Source of the DNA: Chloroflexota bacterium
GTDB lineage: Bacteria; Chloroflexota; Anaerolineae; Promineifilales; Promineifilaceae
Assembly (NCBI GenBank): GCA_020353135.1
Contig: CP070688.1
Location: forward strand, 1,567,497-1,583,635
Reading direction: 5' to 3'
DNA: 16,139 bases
The notes under the pieces are model-generated. The model saw only the letters and a program-made list of their open reading frames with translations. It did no database searches and was not told the origin of the DNA. The position numbers were made by a program, and so were the translations under genes. Shown piece by piece: positions 6,444 to 14,693 of this stretch. Every line of letters starts with the position of its first letter. Within the stretch, counting starts at the first letter, position 1.

Positions 6444-9400
6444 CTAGCCCTGGTGATGAACCCTCACGGCGATGAAATCAAGCAGAAAATCTGTGTCGAT
6501 GGAGCGGGCCACATTGGTGACCCGGACGCGGAAATTGGCGTCAGACAACTGCCCGGCCGTCCAATTTCGACCCCAGTTATCACCCGCGTTGCCCAGGACA
6601 TACGTTTGTTCCGCGGTTCCCAGTTCGTTGCTGAGCCGGCCGTCCGTCCACGTCGCGCCGCCGTCCCAGGAGAGCTGGACGCACATGACTGGCGACCCGG
6701 CAGTGCTGCTGGCCGACGCATCCAGGCGAATCTCCAGGCCGGTGATGGTCTCCGTCCCTTCAAGCGCTGGACTGAAGCCGTGAAAGCGGTGCCCGTCTTT
6801 CTTGTCGCTGCCACAGTTATTGGCCTTGTTCTCGCCGCTGTTTCTATCCTCGGCCGGCGCCGAATCATCGCCGTAAGCTTGTCCGGTGTTCGTTTCGAAA
6901 CCGTCGCCGTCGCCGGTTGTCTCGGCCGCGTCAAAAGAGGGAGCGAGCCAGCCCGAATTATGGCCGCTGGCCGTCGGCGTTGGCGTCGGCGTCATGGTGG
7001 GCGTGCTGGTAAGCGCTGGGGTTGGCGTGGAGGTCGGCGTGTTGGAGGCCGCTGGCGTTGGCGTGGAGGTTGGCGCGGGTCCACCGCTTTGGTAGTGAAT
7101 TTTGACGGCAACCCAGTCCAGTGAAAAATCTCGGGCGGTCTTGCTGGCCACGTTGACGATCCGCACCTGGAAATTGGCCGCAGAAAGCCCGGCCGCCGTC
7201 CAAGACTGTCCCCAAGAATCGTCGCTACCGCCCAGCACATGGCTGATCTCGTTTGCGCTCAAATCGCCGGTGGTCTGGAACGAGGTCCAGTTCAGGCCGC
7301 TGTCCCATGATAACTGCACACACATGATTGACGAGCCTGAATCCTTGGTGTTGGCCTCGTCAACGAAGGCGTCAAGGCGAACCTCGATTCCGGACACGGC
7401 CGCTCCCGCCGGCAGGTTGATGCTGTATTGCAGGAATCGATGGCTATCCTTCTTGGCGCTATCACACGTGTTCTGCCCGGGGACGCCGCTGTCGGCGTCG
7501 ACGGCCAGGAATGAGTCGTCGGCGTGGCCGTTTACGGCGTCCACCTCAAAGCCGTCGCCGTCGCCGCCGCTTCCGGCGATATTTGCGGCCGGCCCAATCC
7601 AGCCGGTGTCCGTCGCGAAAGGCGTCGCGGTTGGTACTGGCGTGTTTGTGGAGGTTGGCGCAGGCGTGTTCGTAGCGGTCGCCGTTGGCGTGTTCGTAGC
7701 CGTTGGCATAGGCGTGTTCGTAGCCGTTGGTTCAGGCGTATTCGTGGCCGTCGGAACGGACGTGTTGGTCGGTGTACTCGTCGCCGTATTTGTCGCCGTC
7801 GGTGGGATCGGCGTGTTGGTCGGTGTACTCGTCGCCGTATTTGTCGCCGTCGGTGGGATCGGCGTGTTGGTCGGTGTGCTCGTCGGCGTATTTGTCGTCG
7901 TCGGCGGGATAGGCGTGTAGGTCGGTGTGATCGTGGCCGTCGGAACAGGCGTAGTGGTCGCCGTCGGTGGGATTGGCGTGTTGGTGGGCGTGCTGGTCGG
8001 CGTATATGTCGCCGTCGGCGGTAAGGGCGTATTGGTCGGTGAACTTGTCGCCGTCGGCGGGATTGGCGTGCTCGTCGGCGTAGTGGTCGCCGTCGGTAGG
8101 TTCGGCGTGTTGGTCGGAGTACTGGTCGCCGTCGGTGGGATTGGTGTGCTCGTCGCCGTGTTTGTAGCCGTCGGAGGTAATGGTGTGTTGGTTGGCGTAC
8201 TTGTCGCCGTTGGCGGGATAGGCGTGTTGGTCGGAGTACTCGTCGCCGTCGGTGGCAATGGGGTGTTGGTCGGCGTGCTTGTTGCCGTCGGCGGGATTGG
8301 TGTGTTGGTCGGGGTATTAGACGCGGTCGGCGTGGGCGTATTGGTCGGCGCTGGCGTATTCGTGGGTGTTTGCGTCGGCGGATCGGCTATCTGAAACTCA
8401 TTATAGCGGATATACCCCGTATAGCCGTCCGAACCATTGTCCCAGACGTAACCAACGACCCTGGCCCCGCCATTGACCTGGCTGTGGGTAAACACTTTGG
8501 AACGCAACCAATGACCGGTGGCGCCGTCGATCTCTTCTACGTCCACCCCCCATCCACTCCCATTGGCATTGACATCCCTGAAGATATCACTGGTAACGTA
8601 CTCTGAATAATGCAGATAGATATCGGTGCCGTCCACGGCCAGGCTGGCGGCCGGCGCCCTTGATCGGCCTGCGCCATGGTCCACGGCAAAGTCACTAGCC
8701 AGAACAGGTGTGCTCGGCGGCCCATCATTCCTGATAATGCTGGTGTATAGCTTGTCGTCTGTACCGCTTTTGTAGCCCACCATGATCATCTCATCGCCCT
8801 GGTCGTCCCAGTAAACCGGTGGTGTGACGCTCATTTCTTCTCTGGTCCGTGTACCCACATCGGTGCTGATTGTTTCTCTATCTGAAAGTTGATCGCTGCT
8901 GTCCAGTGATTTGTGGTATAGGGCCGGCCCTTCTGAATCCAAGTAAAAGACGTGTATCTTGTCGTTGGCCCCTTTCACCACGGTCATCCAGGTGGTCTCA
9001 TTGGGTTTAACGGTCGCGTCCAGGTCATTCTCGCTGCCCCAGACGCCGCCGGCATCGCGTATCTTGTATTTGATTTGCTCGACTGAATCGGTCCGCCGGT
9101 AAAAGGCGATCATCGTACCGTCAGAGCGAACTTCTAAGGCGGCCGCCTGGTCACCAAAACTAATGCCGGTCGTAACAGCTTCGTCAGTAATCTCCCATGA
9201 GTCTGGGCCAGTCAGGCTGTCGCTCATCCGGAAGCGATGATAGTAGACCCCGCTGCCCTTTTCATGGACGATGTGCAAGGTGTCCCCATTCTGGACGGCG
9301 TCGACGCCCTCCAGGTCATTGGTCGACGGCCGGTTCACCCCGTCCACCTCGACCCATGTCTTTCCCCCGTCGGCCGATTTGATCATCATGAACACGTTAT

Positions 9401-11732
9401 TCGTTTCAGTCGGTTCGACGATGGCGTACAGGTTACCGTTGCTGTCCCTGAACGGCCCGATGCGGTTGGGATTCTCCACATAGGTGCCGCCGATGAGTCC
9501 GTCTGGCACGTCCAGGGTGATCGCCGGGATGTTATAGACCCCGGCAAATGGCGTGCCGTCATCCTCGACCACCCGGAACTCAAAAACGTCGCCTGATACG
9601 TTCTGTCCCGGGCCATCGTAGAAGGTGTGAATCACCAGGTTCCACTCGAGCTCCGTATGCTCGTCAGCCAACCTGATGCTGCCACCCGTGTTATTCGTCT
9701 CGCCAGTGCCTGGCACGAAACCGGTAGTTGCCCCAATTAACCGATCGGTAGTGGCGTCGCCATCGCCATATTGATCGCTGGCGACGATGCCTACCGACCC
9801 GGTGGTTATTGCGTTGGGCGGGTCAAAAGCCTGGACATCTGCCCACAAGCCGGCCGGCCGTCGCCACTGCAACTTAAATCCGGTATTGAAACTACCGCCG
9901 TTAGCCTCGACCTCGAAACGTAAACGGAACGGGCGCTCAGCTTCAATCGTAGCCGGCGCATTCAGATCGGCTGCCCATCCGGCGTCCGCATTCAAAGGTT
10001 GGCTATCATCCAGGCGAATGCGGAAGTTAGGCTGCGAAAGGCCCGTCTGTGGCGCCGGTGTGGGCGTGTTCGTGCCTGCCGGCGTCGGCGTGTCTGTGGC
10101 CGTAGGTCCGGGTGTGCCTGTTGGCGCTGGCGTGCTGGTAACTGTCGGCGGCGGCGTACTGGAAGCTGTGGGCGCCGGCGTCTCAGTCCCTGCCGGCGTC
10201 GGCGTCGCGCCTGGCGAACAACTCTTGGGTACAGTCAGCTCATCCACCAACGTCCCGTCCACAGCGTAGAATTCATACTCGATGCCGATTTCGGTCGCCG
10301 TGACCAGCATCGCGCCATGATCGCCGTTGAAGCGAGCCATCGAGGTGACGCCTGCCGGTAAGAAACCGGCATTGGGAAAGCCGTGCAGAGGGGCGCCCCC
10401 AGATCCGTTGACGAAGTACGGCAGGCCGCTCACATCCAGGCGTTCGTAGCTATGATCATGACCGGCCATTACCACGTCGGCGCCCCACGCGCCAAAAGGC
10501 CACTGCATTTCGGAATTATCGCCGTTCTCACCGGAGGAGTAAGGCGGATGGTGAAAATAGACGATATTGTAGCAGGCTGTCGAGCCGGCTAATTGCCCCT
10601 GTAGCCAGGCGGCTTGGGCGGAGTCGTCGAGATTGCCGTCAGGTTCCAGGTCTTCACTATCTAGCGCAATCAGGCGCACGAGGCCCAAATCCACCGTGTA
10701 GTATCGTTCATTGCCGGGCAGCGTGAAGTAGTCGAAATACGGCCCGCTGCACCCGCCGGCATTGCAAGCTAAAGACCGCCAATCGTGATTGCCCAGCGAC
10801 GGCCAGAAGCGATTTTCGACGCTGCCTGGCCCATAGCCTCCCTGGTAGTTGCCGATGAAGGCGCTGTAGAATTGACCGATGTGTTCGTCCATCGTGGCCG
10901 CTTCCCCGTCGTCATAGTTGTTGTCGCCGGTGGTAATGACAAAATCTGGGTTCCAGTGGGCGACGAGCTCGGCCACCTGACCTTCTTCATAGGAACCATC
11001 GCCAAAATCGCCGATGACGGCAAAGCGATGACTGTCGCCCGGCGGCAGCGGCGTCGGCGTTGGGGTGGGGGTAGGCTGCAAACCGCCGCTATAGGTTATT
11101 CGCAGCAAGGGGGCCGCCTCAGGCACTCCGTTGTAGGATTCGGCGGTCCGGTTACCGTTGCCACTGATGATCAGGGCCAGCGGGCCTTTGTACTTCCAGC
11201 CCGGCCGGTCGACGATCTCCTGGATGATGGGCGCCAGATCAGGCGTCGATTGGCCAGGGCCGGCCTCGCCGACAATGTTCCACTCCGGCGGCTGCCAGGT
11301 AACGGTCGCGCTGGTGGTCGCTCGGCTTGTGATGTCATACTGGACCGAGTCAAAAGCACCTGGATCGTCATGGGCCTGTCCAGCAATAGCAAGCGTGGTT
11401 TCAATCGAAGAAGTTTCATCGGCCTGGAACTGGATTTCGGCGTGATCTATCGTCGCGCCCTTGGGAACCATTACCCCTCGAAAAAGCAAGCCGATGGTTT
11501 GGAAATTCGGGGCATCCACCATTTCAAGATCCGAACTGCTCAAGTTTACAGCGCCGGAACTATCCTCTTCCGCATCGTCTGAGCCATAGGCGATACGAAC
11601 TTCAATTGACGTGCCGGTTGCAGCTGGCCGTGGCCGGGCAGACTCGCCCGGGGCATGAAGAGCCAAGGCTATGCCAGCCACGAATGCCAATGCCAGGATT
11701 AAACGACTGCTACGATGGTATGCGGTTGCCAT
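6444..11732 (-). CDS. Giant secreted mosaic: DNRLRE-like + purple-acid-phosphatase metallophosphoesterase + Ig-like + Asp-box propeller + Thr/Pro linker + two C-terminal beta domains
   Basis: 1762 residues from ATG 11732; an in-frame GTG at 11765 would add 11 residues, but neither start has a good ribosome site and the ATG gives the cleaner signal peptide (1-32). Residue numbers follow the ATG. 40-214: a beta domain resembling the DNRLRE type. 234-505: a metallophosphoesterase with all five purple acid phosphatase blocks, GDFG (241-244), GDNNY (269-273, Tyr ligand), GNHD (314-317), VYFH (391-394) and GHDH (424-427). 506-562: Thr/Pro linker. 566-745: Ig-like beta domain. About 755-1115: a propeller-like region with a canonical Asp-box SADGGKTW (786-793). 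About 1118-1373: Thr/Pro/Asn linker. The rest: two related domains of about 170 residues. The enzyme presumably hydrolyses phosphate esters outside the cell; the propeller and terminal domains may bind glycans or the surface. There is no sorting or anchor signal at the C-terminus. The catalytic call is firm; the substrate is unknown. Confidence 0.88.
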   Translation of the reverse strand: MATAYHRSSRLILALAFVAGIALALHAPGESARPRPAATGTSIEVRIAYGSDDAEEDSSGAVNLSSSDLEMVDAPNFQTIGLLFRGVMVPKGATIDHAEIQFQADETSSIETTLAIAGQAHDDPGAFDSVQYDITSRATTSATVTWQPPEWNIVGEAGPGQSTPDLAPIIQEIVDRPGWKYKGPLALIISGNGNRTAESYNGVPEAAPLLRITYSGGLQPTPTPTPTPLPPGDSHRFAVIGDFGDGSYEEGQVAELVAHWNPDFVITTGDNNYDDGEAATMDEHIGQFYSAFIGNYQGGYGPGSVENRFWPSLGNHDWRSLACNAGGCSGPYFDYFTLPGNERYYTVDLGLVRLIALDSEDLEPDGNLDDSAQAAWLQGQLAGSTACYNIVYFHHPPYSSGENGDNSEMQWPFGAWGADVVMAGHDHSYERLDVSGLPYFVNGSGGAPLHGFPNAGFLPAGVTSMARFNGDHGAMLVTATEIGIEYEFYAVDGTLVDELTVPKSCSPGATPTPAGTETPAPTASSTPPPTVTSTPAPTGTPGPTATDTPTPAGTNTPTPAPQTGLSQPNFRIRLDDSQPLNADAGWAADLNAPATIEAERPFRLRFEVEANGGSFNTGFKLQWRRPAGLWADVQAFDPPNAITTGSVGIVASDQYGDGDATTDRLIGATTGFVPGTGETNNTGGSIRLADEHTELEWNLVIHTFYDGPGQNVSGDVFEFRVVEDDGTPFAGVYNIPAITLDVPDGLIGGTYVENPNRIGPFRDSNGNLYAIVEPTETNNVFMMIKSADGGKTWVEVDGVNRPSTNDLEGVDAVQNGDTLHIVHEKGSGVYYHRFRMSDSLTGPDSWEITDEAVTTGISFGDQAAALEVRSDGTMIAFYRRTDSVEQIKYKIRDAGGVWGSENDLDATVKPNETTWMTVVKGANDKIHVFYLDSEGPALYHKSLDSSDQLSDRETISTDVGTRTREEMSVTPPVYWDDQGDEMIMVGYKSGTDDKLYTSIIRNDGPPSTPVLASDFAVDHGAGRSRAPAASLAVDGTDIYLHYSEYVTSDIFRDVNANGSGWGVDVEEIDGATGHWLRSKVFTHSQVNGGARVVGYVWDNGSDGYTGYIRYNEFQIADPPTQTPTNTPAPTNTPTPTASNTPTNTPIPPTATSTPTNTPLPPTATSTPTNTPIPPTATSTPTNTPLPPTATNTATSTPIPPTATSTPTNTPNLPTATTTPTSTPIPPTATSSPTNTPLPPTATYTPTSTPTNTPIPPTATTTPVPTATITPTYTPIPPTTTNTPTSTPTNTPIPPTATNTATSTPTNTPIPPTATNTATSTPTNTSVPTATNTPEPTATNTPMPTATNTPTATATNTPAPTSTNTPVPTATPFATDTGWIGPAANIAGSGGDGDGFEVDAVNGHADDSFLAVDADSGVPGQNTCDSAKKDSHRFLQYSINLPAGAAVSGIEVRLDAFVDEANTKDSGSSIMCVQLSWDSGLNWTSFQTTGDLSANEISHVLGGSDDSWGQSWTAAGLSAANFQVRIVNVASKTARDFSLDWVAVKIHYQSGGPAPTSTPTPAASNTPTSTPTPALTSTPTMTPTPTPTASGHNSGWLAPSFDAAETTGDGDGFETNTGQAYGDDSAPAEDRNSGENKANNCGSDKKDGHRFHGFSPALEGTETITGLEIRLDASASSTAGSPVMCVQLSWDGGATWTDGRLSNELGTAEQTYVLGNAGDNWGRNWTAGQLSDANFRVRVTNVARSIDTDFLLDFIAVRVHHQG
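6447..6962 (-). repeat. C-terminal tandem beta domain, copy 2
   Basis: The last domain of the giant exoprotein. It shares an ordered motif set with the copy at 7092-7607: GDGDGFE, a DD pair, a Cys followed by KKDGHRF, an [10 protein letters not shown] strand, [10 protein letters not shown] with an Asp-box SWDGGATW, then [18 protein letters not shown] and a closing [12 protein letters not shown]. The two conserved cysteines probably pair. A similar module is, from memory, common at the ends of Chloroflexota secreted proteins; its function is not known to me. Confidence 0.7.
7092..7607 (-). repeat. C-terminal tandem beta domain, copy 1
   Basis: First copy of the duplicated domain, sandwiched between the long Thr/Pro linker (7614-8381) and a shorter one (about 6963-7091). 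It shows the same motif order as copy 2: GDGDGFE, [29 protein letters not shown] with an Asp-box-like [26 protein letters not shown] and [12 protein letters not shown]. The copies have clearly diverged at the protein level, so this is an old duplication or a shuffled domain, not a recent copying event. Confidence 0.7.
7614..8381 (-). repeat. Minisatellite coding the Thr/Pro/Asn linker (39-nt and 51-nt units)
   Basis: About 256 codons of the exoprotein consist almost wholly of Thr, Pro, Asn, Ala, Ser and Ile. The left-hand part in protein order is built of 13-residue units of the form [13 protein letters not shown] (about 9 units, alternating Ile and Leu at position 4), i.e. 39 nt. It then changes to 17-residue units [17 protein letters not shown] (51 nt), then to degenerate TATNTP-type units. 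The coding strand is A/C-rich. It most likely forms an extended, possibly glycosylated stalk spacing the catalytic part from the terminal domains. Such arrays vary in copy number by slippage and are prone to assembly error. Confidence 0.85.
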
Positions 11733-11843
11733 GGTTACGTTGTCTCGCTCCAGGGAACTGATCACCTACTTCGGAGGTCAGGGCAAGAAACTGCAAGGGA
11801 AGGTCTTCTTGCACCCTGGAAGGCCGGATGCCTGTTCGTAGTT

Positions 11844-11852
11844 ACTATAACA
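11844..11852 (-). promoter_or_regulatory. Extended -10 promoter for the giant exoprotein gene
   Basis: On the minus strand TGTTATAGT provides a TGn extension and a TATAGT -10 (5 of 6 consensus bases). The best -35-like sequence upstream (TTGAAT) is only 14 nt away, too close, which fits an extended -10 promoter that depends little on the -35. Transcription would start near 11837, about 105 nt before the ATG at 11732. Confidence 0.45.
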
Positions 11853-11911
11853 CACTTCCGGGCATTCAACGACCGCTCTCTGCGCCCAGCTGGGTGATGT
11901 GCATTTTCTGA

Positions 11912-12044
11912 GGGAGCATTCTTAAATGCGACTGGCACTCTAGGATGCCGCGGATCTTGGGATACTACGGCATCTGCCAATGCCTACCTCATCTCCTTTG
12001 CTCGCTACATCGTCGTAAGCAGATAGTTCCGGTAGAATGCTCCC
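11912..12044. other. Nested inverted repeats in a non-coding gap, candidate structured RNA or small palindromic element
   Basis: GGGAGCATTCT (11912-11922) and its exact complement AGAATGCTCCC (12034-12044) could close a 133-nt structure. Inside are two further exact pairings: GATGCCG (11944-11950) with CGGCATC (11968-11974), and ATCTGC (11972-11977) with GCAGAT (12019-12024). The last two overlap by 3 nt, so they would compete or shift. No protein-coding frame with a ribosome site is seen here, and no T-run follows either arm. I see no flanking target-site duplication to mark it as a mobile element. The strand of any transcript is undetermined. The rest of the 11853-12231 gap shows no tRNA or convincing gene. 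Confidence 0.35.
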
Positions 12045-12183
12045 AGCCACCGATTGCAAGTCCTGTTTGGTGCAGATCTGTGTCAGTCCGTGTGCTATTT
12101 ACAAAAGGGTTCAGAATCGACGGCCCATTAACATGGCTGCACACCGCTTAGATGAGTATTTTGCGCCTGGTCAACCTCTATTC

Positions 12184-12208
12184 AAATCCTGAAATCCTGT
12201 TGATCCTG
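12184..12208. repeat. Short tandem repeats of the AATCCTG type upstream of the hydrolase gene
   Basis: AAATCCTG occurs twice in tandem (12184-12191, 12192-12199), followed by TTGATCCTG (12200-12208). They end just 14 nt before the ribosome site of the gene at 12232. From memory, similar CAGGATT-type short tandem strings are dispersed in intergenic DNA of many environmental bacteria; I cannot verify that here. No function is known to me. Confidence 0.4.
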
Positions 12209-12231
12209 TCTGATTTTCTAAAGAGGCGCGG

Positions 12232-13707
12232 GTGATCGAAACCGCAAGGTCGAAGCTAAGTCCCGCCCGGATCGTCTGGATCATTCTCTCGCTGCTGGCC
12301 GTGGTCGTCTCATGGTCGGCCGTTGCCTCTATGGAGAACGGCCTGCAGAGCCGTCGCTTCACGCAAGACAGCGTGCCGCTGTACTTCCTCGCTCCAGAAG
12401 TCACCAGTGACCTCCCCGGCGTGATCGTCGCTCATGGCTTCAGCGGCTCGAAGCAGTTGATGCTGGGCTACGGTTACACCCTGGCCCGCGCTGGCTATGG
12501 AGTAATGCTGCTGGATTTCGCCGGTCATGGCGCCAATGGCCAACCTCTGGATTCCGAAGGTGATGCCTTGCAAGAGAGCCTCGACGTGGCCTTCGGGGCC
12601 CTGCTGGAGCAACCGTCAGTGGACGGCCGGCGCGTTGCTTTGCTGGGTCACTCCATGGGCAGCGGGGCGGTTATGCGGGCCGGGATCGAGCGGCCGGATC
12701 GTTACCAGGCCGTCATCGCCGTCTCGCCCACCGGGGCTGATGTGAGCGAGACCTCCCCGCCTAACTTGATGCTGCAGGCCGGATCGCTGGAAGGCCGGTT
12801 CGTCGACAATGCGCTGGCGTTGCTAAGCGACGCAGGCGGCCCGAACGTCGATTTCGAGTCCGGCCGGGCCCGAACCTTCGAAGAAATCGCCAATGTCGAG
12901 CATATCACCATCCTGTTCAGCCCGGCCAGCCAAGACCTGGCCATCGACTGGCTGAGCCGGACTTTTGGTCTGGCCAACACGGCCGGTTACCGGGATACGC
13001 GCATAGCCTGGTATGGCCTGCACGCACTGGGCTGGCTGAGCCTGGCCCTGGCCCTGAAGCCGTTGCTGTCCTCGACCGAAGCAAATGGACGCCGCCGCTC
13101 AACCCGGCGCCAGTGGCTGGGACTGCTAATGGGTCCGCTGGCCGCTACCGGGCTGCTGGCTCTGCTCAGCGCCTGGTTTGATTTGAGCGGCTTCCTGGGT
13201 CTACTGGTCGGCGGCGCGCTGGCTATCTGGCTGCTGGTCTTCGGCGGGGTGTGGCTGGGCCTGGGCTTCCGGCCGGCGGCGCCGGCGTTTCGTAGTTTGC
13301 TTTGGGGCGTTGGCTTATTTCTCCTGTTGTGGCTGGCGCTGGGCGCCCTGGCCCAGTTCACCTGGCTGCAATGGTTTCTGATCCCGGCCCGCCTGCTCGT
13401 ATGGCCAATCCTAGTCCTAGCCAGCCTACCCTGGAAATTGGCCGCCGGTTACGCTCAGCACAAAGGATCTTTTTGGCGACGGGCCGGCTGGTGGCTGGGC
13501 CAGAGTCTCATCCTTGTCGCCGGCCTGGTCTTGACGGCTTCCGTCGTGCCAGGGATGTTCGTCTTGATCCTGGTCGCTCCGGCCCTGCCCTTGGTGTTGG
13601 CCGTGGAGAGCCTCGCCGGCTCGGCTTTCGACGATCCCTGGGCCTATGGGCTAGGTAGCGCACTTTTCTTTGGCTGGTTGATAGCCGCCTTGTTCCCTTT
13701 GGCTTAG
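12232..13707 (+). CDS. Membrane-anchored alpha/beta hydrolase with polytopic C-terminal half
   Basis: 491 residues. The GTG start has GAGG at 12223-12226, spaced 5 nt. A transmembrane helix (12-34) is followed by an alpha/beta hydrolase domain (about 45-245). HGFSGSK (68-74) supplies the oxyanion region, DFAGHG (95-100) is a typical second strand-loop, and GHSMG (139-143) is the nucleophile elbow with Ser141. H224 in VEHITILF, followed by a DLAIDWL helix, fits the catalytic His; the acid may be E187 in QAGSLEG. Residues 256-491 contain about seven hydrophobic segments with a basic loop (287-293), a strongly non-polar half of unknown role. The hydrolase part is dienelactone-hydrolase-like and probably lies outside the membrane. 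The substrate is unknown. The gene converges on the S33 lipoprotein gene with only 11 nt between stops. No convincing promoter is seen upstream. Confidence 0.85.
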   Translation: MIETARSKLSPARIVWIILSLLAVVVSWSAVASMENGLQSRRFTQDSVPLYFLAPEVTSDLPGVIVAHGFSGSKQLMLGYGYTLARAGYGVMLLDFAGHGANGQPLDSEGDALQESLDVAFGALLEQPSVDGRRVALLGHSMGSGAVMRAGIERPDRYQAVIAVSPTGADVSETSPPNLMLQAGSLEGRFVDNALALLSDAGGPNVDFESGRARTFEEIANVEHITILFSPASQDLAIDWLSRTFGLANTAGYRDTRIAWYGLHALGWLSLALALKPLLSSTEANGRRRSTRRQWLGLLMGPLAATGLLALLSAWFDLSGFLGLLVGGALAIWLLVFGGVWLGLGFRPAAPAFRSLLWGVGLFLLLWLALGALAQFTWLQWFLIPARLLVWPILVLASLPWKLAAGYAQHKGSFWRRAGWWLGQSLILVAGLVLTASVVPGMFVLILVAPALPLVLAVESLAGSAFDDPWAYGLGSALFFGWLIAALFPLA

Positions 13708-13718
13708 CCGGCCGCGAT

Positions 13719-14669
13719 TTAGCGCTCAAGGAACTCAATTAGGACCGGGTAGAATTCGCCCGGACATTCATGCCAGTAGTGGCCGCACCCTTGAAGTAGG
13801 ACGTAGTCGACGTCGGCCGCCGTCAGCGCGTCCCTGGTGTTTTCGGCCATGGCCTTGCCAAAGGGATCATCTTCGCCCCATAGCACCAGGACCGGCATCG
13901 TAAGCGCGCCTAGGGCTTCAGTCAGGTCATAACTCTGGATAGTCGACCAGGTGAGCCGGTTGGTCATTTCGTCGTACTGAGACGGCACCCAGCCCTCGAG
14001 AGTAGCAGCCGGGTCCGAGAGATAAGCGGGCAGGATGGCTTCGAACTGCTCGCCACCGTCGGCCGGTAGGGTGCTGGGTATGATACCAGCGCGCTGCAAC
14101 TCGGCCAGGTGTCTCTGGAAACGACTCATGCCGGCCCTCGTTTCGACCCATTCCGGCGCTGCGCCGCCCATCAGCGTGAGAGAGGCCACATTTTCCGGGT
14201 ACGCTATGGCGTAGCCGGCCGTTACCAGCGCCCCCCAGGAGTGACCTAGTAAGTGGACCTTTTCCACGCCAATCGATTGGCGAACCGCCTCCAGGTCGGC
14301 GACGTAGTCGGCCAATTCGAAATTATCACTACTCGGCGGCGGTGAGTCTGATCGGCCCGTTCCGCGCTGATCATAGGTGACCACGGCCAGCTCTGGGCCG
14401 GCCAATTGCTCCAGGTCGAGCATATAGTGACTCGATTGTCCAGGCCCACCGTTGGAAGCGATGAGCGTGTCAGCTGGCTCCAGACCGCCGGCCTTGCGCA
14501 CATAGAGACTCAAGTCGCCGGACTGCGCTTTCAGCACTTCTGCCGGCGCGATATAACCGGAACTGCCTACCTGATCGGCAGAGTTGTTCCGGCCGCCGCA
14601 GGAGGTCATCGAGATCACGACGGCGGCCAGGATAATCAGTCGTCTAATGTCGACAGGCAATTCGCTCAC
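13719..14669 (-). CDS. Proline iminopeptidase-like (S33) alpha/beta hydrolase lipoprotein
   Basis: 316 residues, GTG start at 14669 with only a weak ribosome site, 24 nt after the stop of the alpha-2-macroglobulin gene, so translation may depend on coupling in an operon. Residues 1-23 form a lipoprotein signal peptide with the lipobox SMTSC, making Cys24 the anchor. The catalytic domain has NGGPG (73-77), the oxyanion motif of proline iminopeptidases (usual form HGGPG, His replaced by Asn), DQRGTGRSD (100-108), GHSWG (142-146, Ser144), GEDDPF (265-270, probable Asp268) and GCGHYWHECP (294-303, probable His297). All triad residues are present. By family it cleaves N-terminal proline or related small peptides or esters; the substrate here is unproven. 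Cys295 and Cys302 near the catalytic His may form a disulfide. Confidence 0.88.
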   Translation of the reverse strand: MSELPVDIRRLIILAAVVISMTSCGGRNNSADQVGSSGYIAPAEVLKAQSGDLSLYVRKAGGLEPADTLIASNGGPGQSSHYMLDLEQLAGPELAVVTYDQRGTGRSDSPPPSSDNFELADYVADLEAVRQSIGVEKVHLLGHSWGALVTAGYAIAYPENVASLTLMGGAAPEWVETRAGMSRFQRHLAELQRAGIIPSTLPADGGEQFEAILPAYLSDPAATLEGWVPSQYDEMTNRLTWSTIQSYDLTEALGALTMPVLVLWGEDDPFGKAMAENTRDALTAADVDYVLLQGCGHYWHECPGEFYPVLIEFLER

Positions 14670-14693
14670 TTATCAGCTCGATCTAACCTGCCG

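Noticed and set aside
7614..8381. Repeat array as a CRISPR
   Set aside because: Units are contiguous, without unique spacers, and lie in frame within a coding region; no cas genes are nearby.
7102..8394. Long plus-strand open frames (7102-7920, 7927-8394) with Val/Gly repeats
   Set aside because: They are antisense to the Thr/Pro linker minisatellite; the repeat lacks stops on the reverse strand. They have no ribosome sites and no domain, and the minus-strand protein is clearly real.
6390..11894. CGCCCAGCTGG shared by the gaps upstream of the two minus-strand genes starting at 6338 and 11732
   Set aside because: An 11-mer shared once is within chance, and its distance to the candidate -10 differs between the two sites.
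11945..12151. 68-codon plus-strand frame in the 11.7-12.2 kb gap
   Set aside because: No Shine-Dalgarno, no recognisable features, and it overlaps the inverted-repeat structure.
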